Source: Blastobasis lacticolella
Lineage: Eukaryota; Arthropoda; Insecta; Lepidoptera; Blastobasidae
Assembly (NCBI GenBank): GCA_905147135.1
Contig: LR990044.1
Location: 4,840,122 to 4,904,121 of the forward strand
Reading direction: 5' to 3'
Length of the DNA: 64,000 bases
In this document: positions 62,401 through 64,000 of the stretch, piece by piece
Numbering within the stretch: position 1 is the first letter of the stretch
Layout of the letters: the number at the start of each line of letters is the position of its first letter
Program-made: the position numbers and the translations under genes
Notes under the pieces: model-generated
Databases searched by the model: none
What the model saw: the letters and a program-made list of their open reading frames with translations, nothing else
Told to the model about the DNA's origin: nothing

Positions 62401-64000
62401 ACGAAGATACCCATAAAAAATGATTATAAGTGGAAAAATTGAAAATATAAGTGTCAACGTGTTGAAAAAAACGTTTAAACAGGAGTCCTCATAACCGTAA
62501 GTATTACATAACGCAAATAAATATCATATAAATATTTATCAATTAATCGGTAGAAATCTGTAAGACACTTACCAAAAAGTGTTACGCGCGAGTTCAAAAT
62601 ATCGCACCATAGATCCCTTTCAACCATACAGTAATGCCGCTAGTTTAAAATGTATCAAGAAATCTCTAAAGGTCGTGTTTTTGGTTATACGAATAACTAA
62701 AATATGGAATAGAATACAAGTTCTGTGTCCCAAGAAACACATACTGACTTTTTAAACTTTTACATAGTTATGTATTATGTTTGTGGAGACTGGAGCCTGT
62801 ACTAGATTAAGAGTAACCTGTGTTACAGGTCTCCAGGCCTCTAAAAACCACCGGACTTAAACAATGGGTACCTATTGCAAATTGTAATGTGTGGAAAAAT
62901 TAAATATTATCTACTTAAACAATACTTAATACTACTTAATAATTGTGTTAAAGAAATACACTTTTGTTAGTACCATGCATAAAGTGTAAGTGTTTCATGT
63001 GTATGAATGGTTTGATGCGAGTGTGTGTGTGTGTGTGTGTGTGTGTGTTGTTACTAATTTTCTTTTCTTTGATTTGAGAATTATTGTTTGATTAGAATTA
63101 TATATTATTAATGTAAATTACAGTTATGATGGAATTACAAAGAGCCCTTCCGTATTTTCATTATCGAGGGTTTGCAGCCATTTTGTAATTTTTTCTTTAC
63201 ATTTATTTTTGGGTAACGAGTAGATTTGCAGGTGTTGATTTACAATATTGTATTAGTAGTCTCCCAAAAAACAGAAGAACCAATGAGAAAATGCTGTACT
63301 CCACGCCTTAGTTTCGCAGACTTTATGTTTATGTCGTTTGAATGTTAAAATTCTGGATTGTAATTAAGGTCTTTGTGTTTCAAAAGTATGACGCTAAGCA
63401 AGAACAATTGCTTCACAGTAAGTACCTCACACCTTTAATACAACTGAGTTGTATTAAATTTGCGCCCTTTCCAGGTTTATTAGGACAGATTTAAGTGCAC
63501 CCCCCTCATGACGATATACAATATGTAATAATGGATTGGACCAAGGCGCAAAAAACTAAATTAAAATTTTTGTGGTCAGCTACATAACGTAGGTTTTTGA
63601 AAACAAATATCATTTTGCGTAATCTAGATGTAAGATGATTTATATGGGGTCGGAAGCTCATATTATTGTCAACAATGATGCCAAGATATTTTATACTATA
63701 GACAACTTCTAGAAGGGGAACAAGCAACTCGTGGTACGCAAGCAGGAGTGATGATGAGATGTTATGGAGAACTGAATATGTTTTGTTTGTGAGTAGTTTT
63801 TTATTGAAAAAGGGATATACTTTATTATTATATTAGACGGGACTTGGACGCGACGTACCTTTATGATTTGTTTTCCCCGTATTTAGAGTTAGCATGTTTA
63901 CCGAAAGCCACTCAGTAACCATGTCAAATCCGCACTGGGCGCTGGTGTAAAGGCCTTCCCAGGTGTCTGCTTCAAAGAGTAATTTCCATTAGTAATTTTA
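56046..64000. repeat. Array unit 4, cut by the window end
   Basis: It follows unit 3 order and shares unit 3's diagnostic changes. Unlike unit 3 it keeps sequence past the deletion point (GTCGTTTGAATG at 63336 onward), so the deletion is specific to unit 3. Noncoding segments match those described for unit 1. Confidence 0.9.
63506..64000 (-). mobile_element. LINE remnant, unit 4, partial
   Basis: The late RT/thumb part (YLGIIVDNNMSF frame, 63506-63727) and the 46-base segment seen in unit 2 (about 63819-63864) are present. The endonuclease part lies beyond the window. Confidence 0.8.

Larger units (their letters stand above)
17612..64000. repeat. Tandem array of a 14.8 kb segment, at least four units
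   Basis: Exon 4 of the array gene recurs at 17629, 32395, 47193 and 56063, so the periods are 14766, 14798 and 8870. Units are nearly identical by eye and separated only by scattered substitutions and small indels. Units 3 and 4 share changes not in 1 and 2, for example AAACTTCGTTAG at 47757 and 56627, TTTAAGG at 49281 and 58151, and AGAGTATAATAAAC at 53153 and 62023. Unit 1 has the most private changes. This orders the units as ((3,4),2),1. The left junction lies in intron 3 of the gene. The array runs off the right end of the window. Confidence 0.95.

Overview
This is nuclear DNA from an animal, most likely a moth or butterfly. The signs are spliceosomal introns with GTAAGT/AG borders, decayed non-LTR and LTR retroelements, a Gag CHCC knuckle and tRNA-Trp primer site as in the CsRn1/Kabuki retrotransposon clade (Kabuki is from Bombyx), AT-rich noncoding DNA, and many GTAGGTACCTAC-type tracts that I associate with Lepidoptera. 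There is no bacterial or organellar gene. The species and chromosome cannot be read from the window.

Layout. Positions 1-467 are unannotated flank. From 468 to 15106 lies a composite. Two copies of a 3.3 kb direct repeat (468-8808 and 11808-15106, about 99.6% alike by eye) flank a 3.0 kb noncoding core (8809-11807). The core is packed with short hairpins and two minisatellites. The left repeat copy was later split by a 5040 bp, apparently intact Ty3/gypsy element (2316-7355, minus strand) with near-identical 509 bp LTRs. The right copy preserves the empty target site. The right repeat ends inside a coding exon of an unrecognised three-exon gene remnant (15107-16650).

From 17612 to the end runs a tandem array of a 14.8 kb segment: unit 1 17612-32377, unit 2 32378-47175, unit 3 47176-56045 (shortened by a 5.9 kb deletion) and unit 4 56046-64000 (continues past the window). 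Three gene copies with exons 1-6 straddle the unit junctions, starting at 31575, 46373 and 55243. A 5'-truncated copy (exons 4-6) sits at the left edge of the array. The gene encodes an unrecognised protein with a short basic segment. Every copy reads into a TGA in exon 5, while an open +1 frame continues into exon 6. Units 1 and 2 also hold a compact minus-strand gene (27857-28225 and 42655-43023). It has a TATA box, a 75-codon lysine-rich ORF and a canonical histone mRNA 3' stem-loop, but the protein is not a recognisable histone. The rest of each unit is noncoding: an internally deleted LINE, a 740 bp foldback, tRNA-like SINE remnants, an internal 426 bp duplication and microsatellites.

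Coordinate conversion. Add 14766 (before about 19495), 14752 (about 19510-25395) or 14798 (after about 25400) to go from unit 1 to unit 2. Add 14798 from unit 2 to unit 3, 8870 from unit 3 to unit 4, and 23668 from unit 2 to unit 4 (all within 1-2 bases). All homology statements come from reading motifs; no database search was possible.
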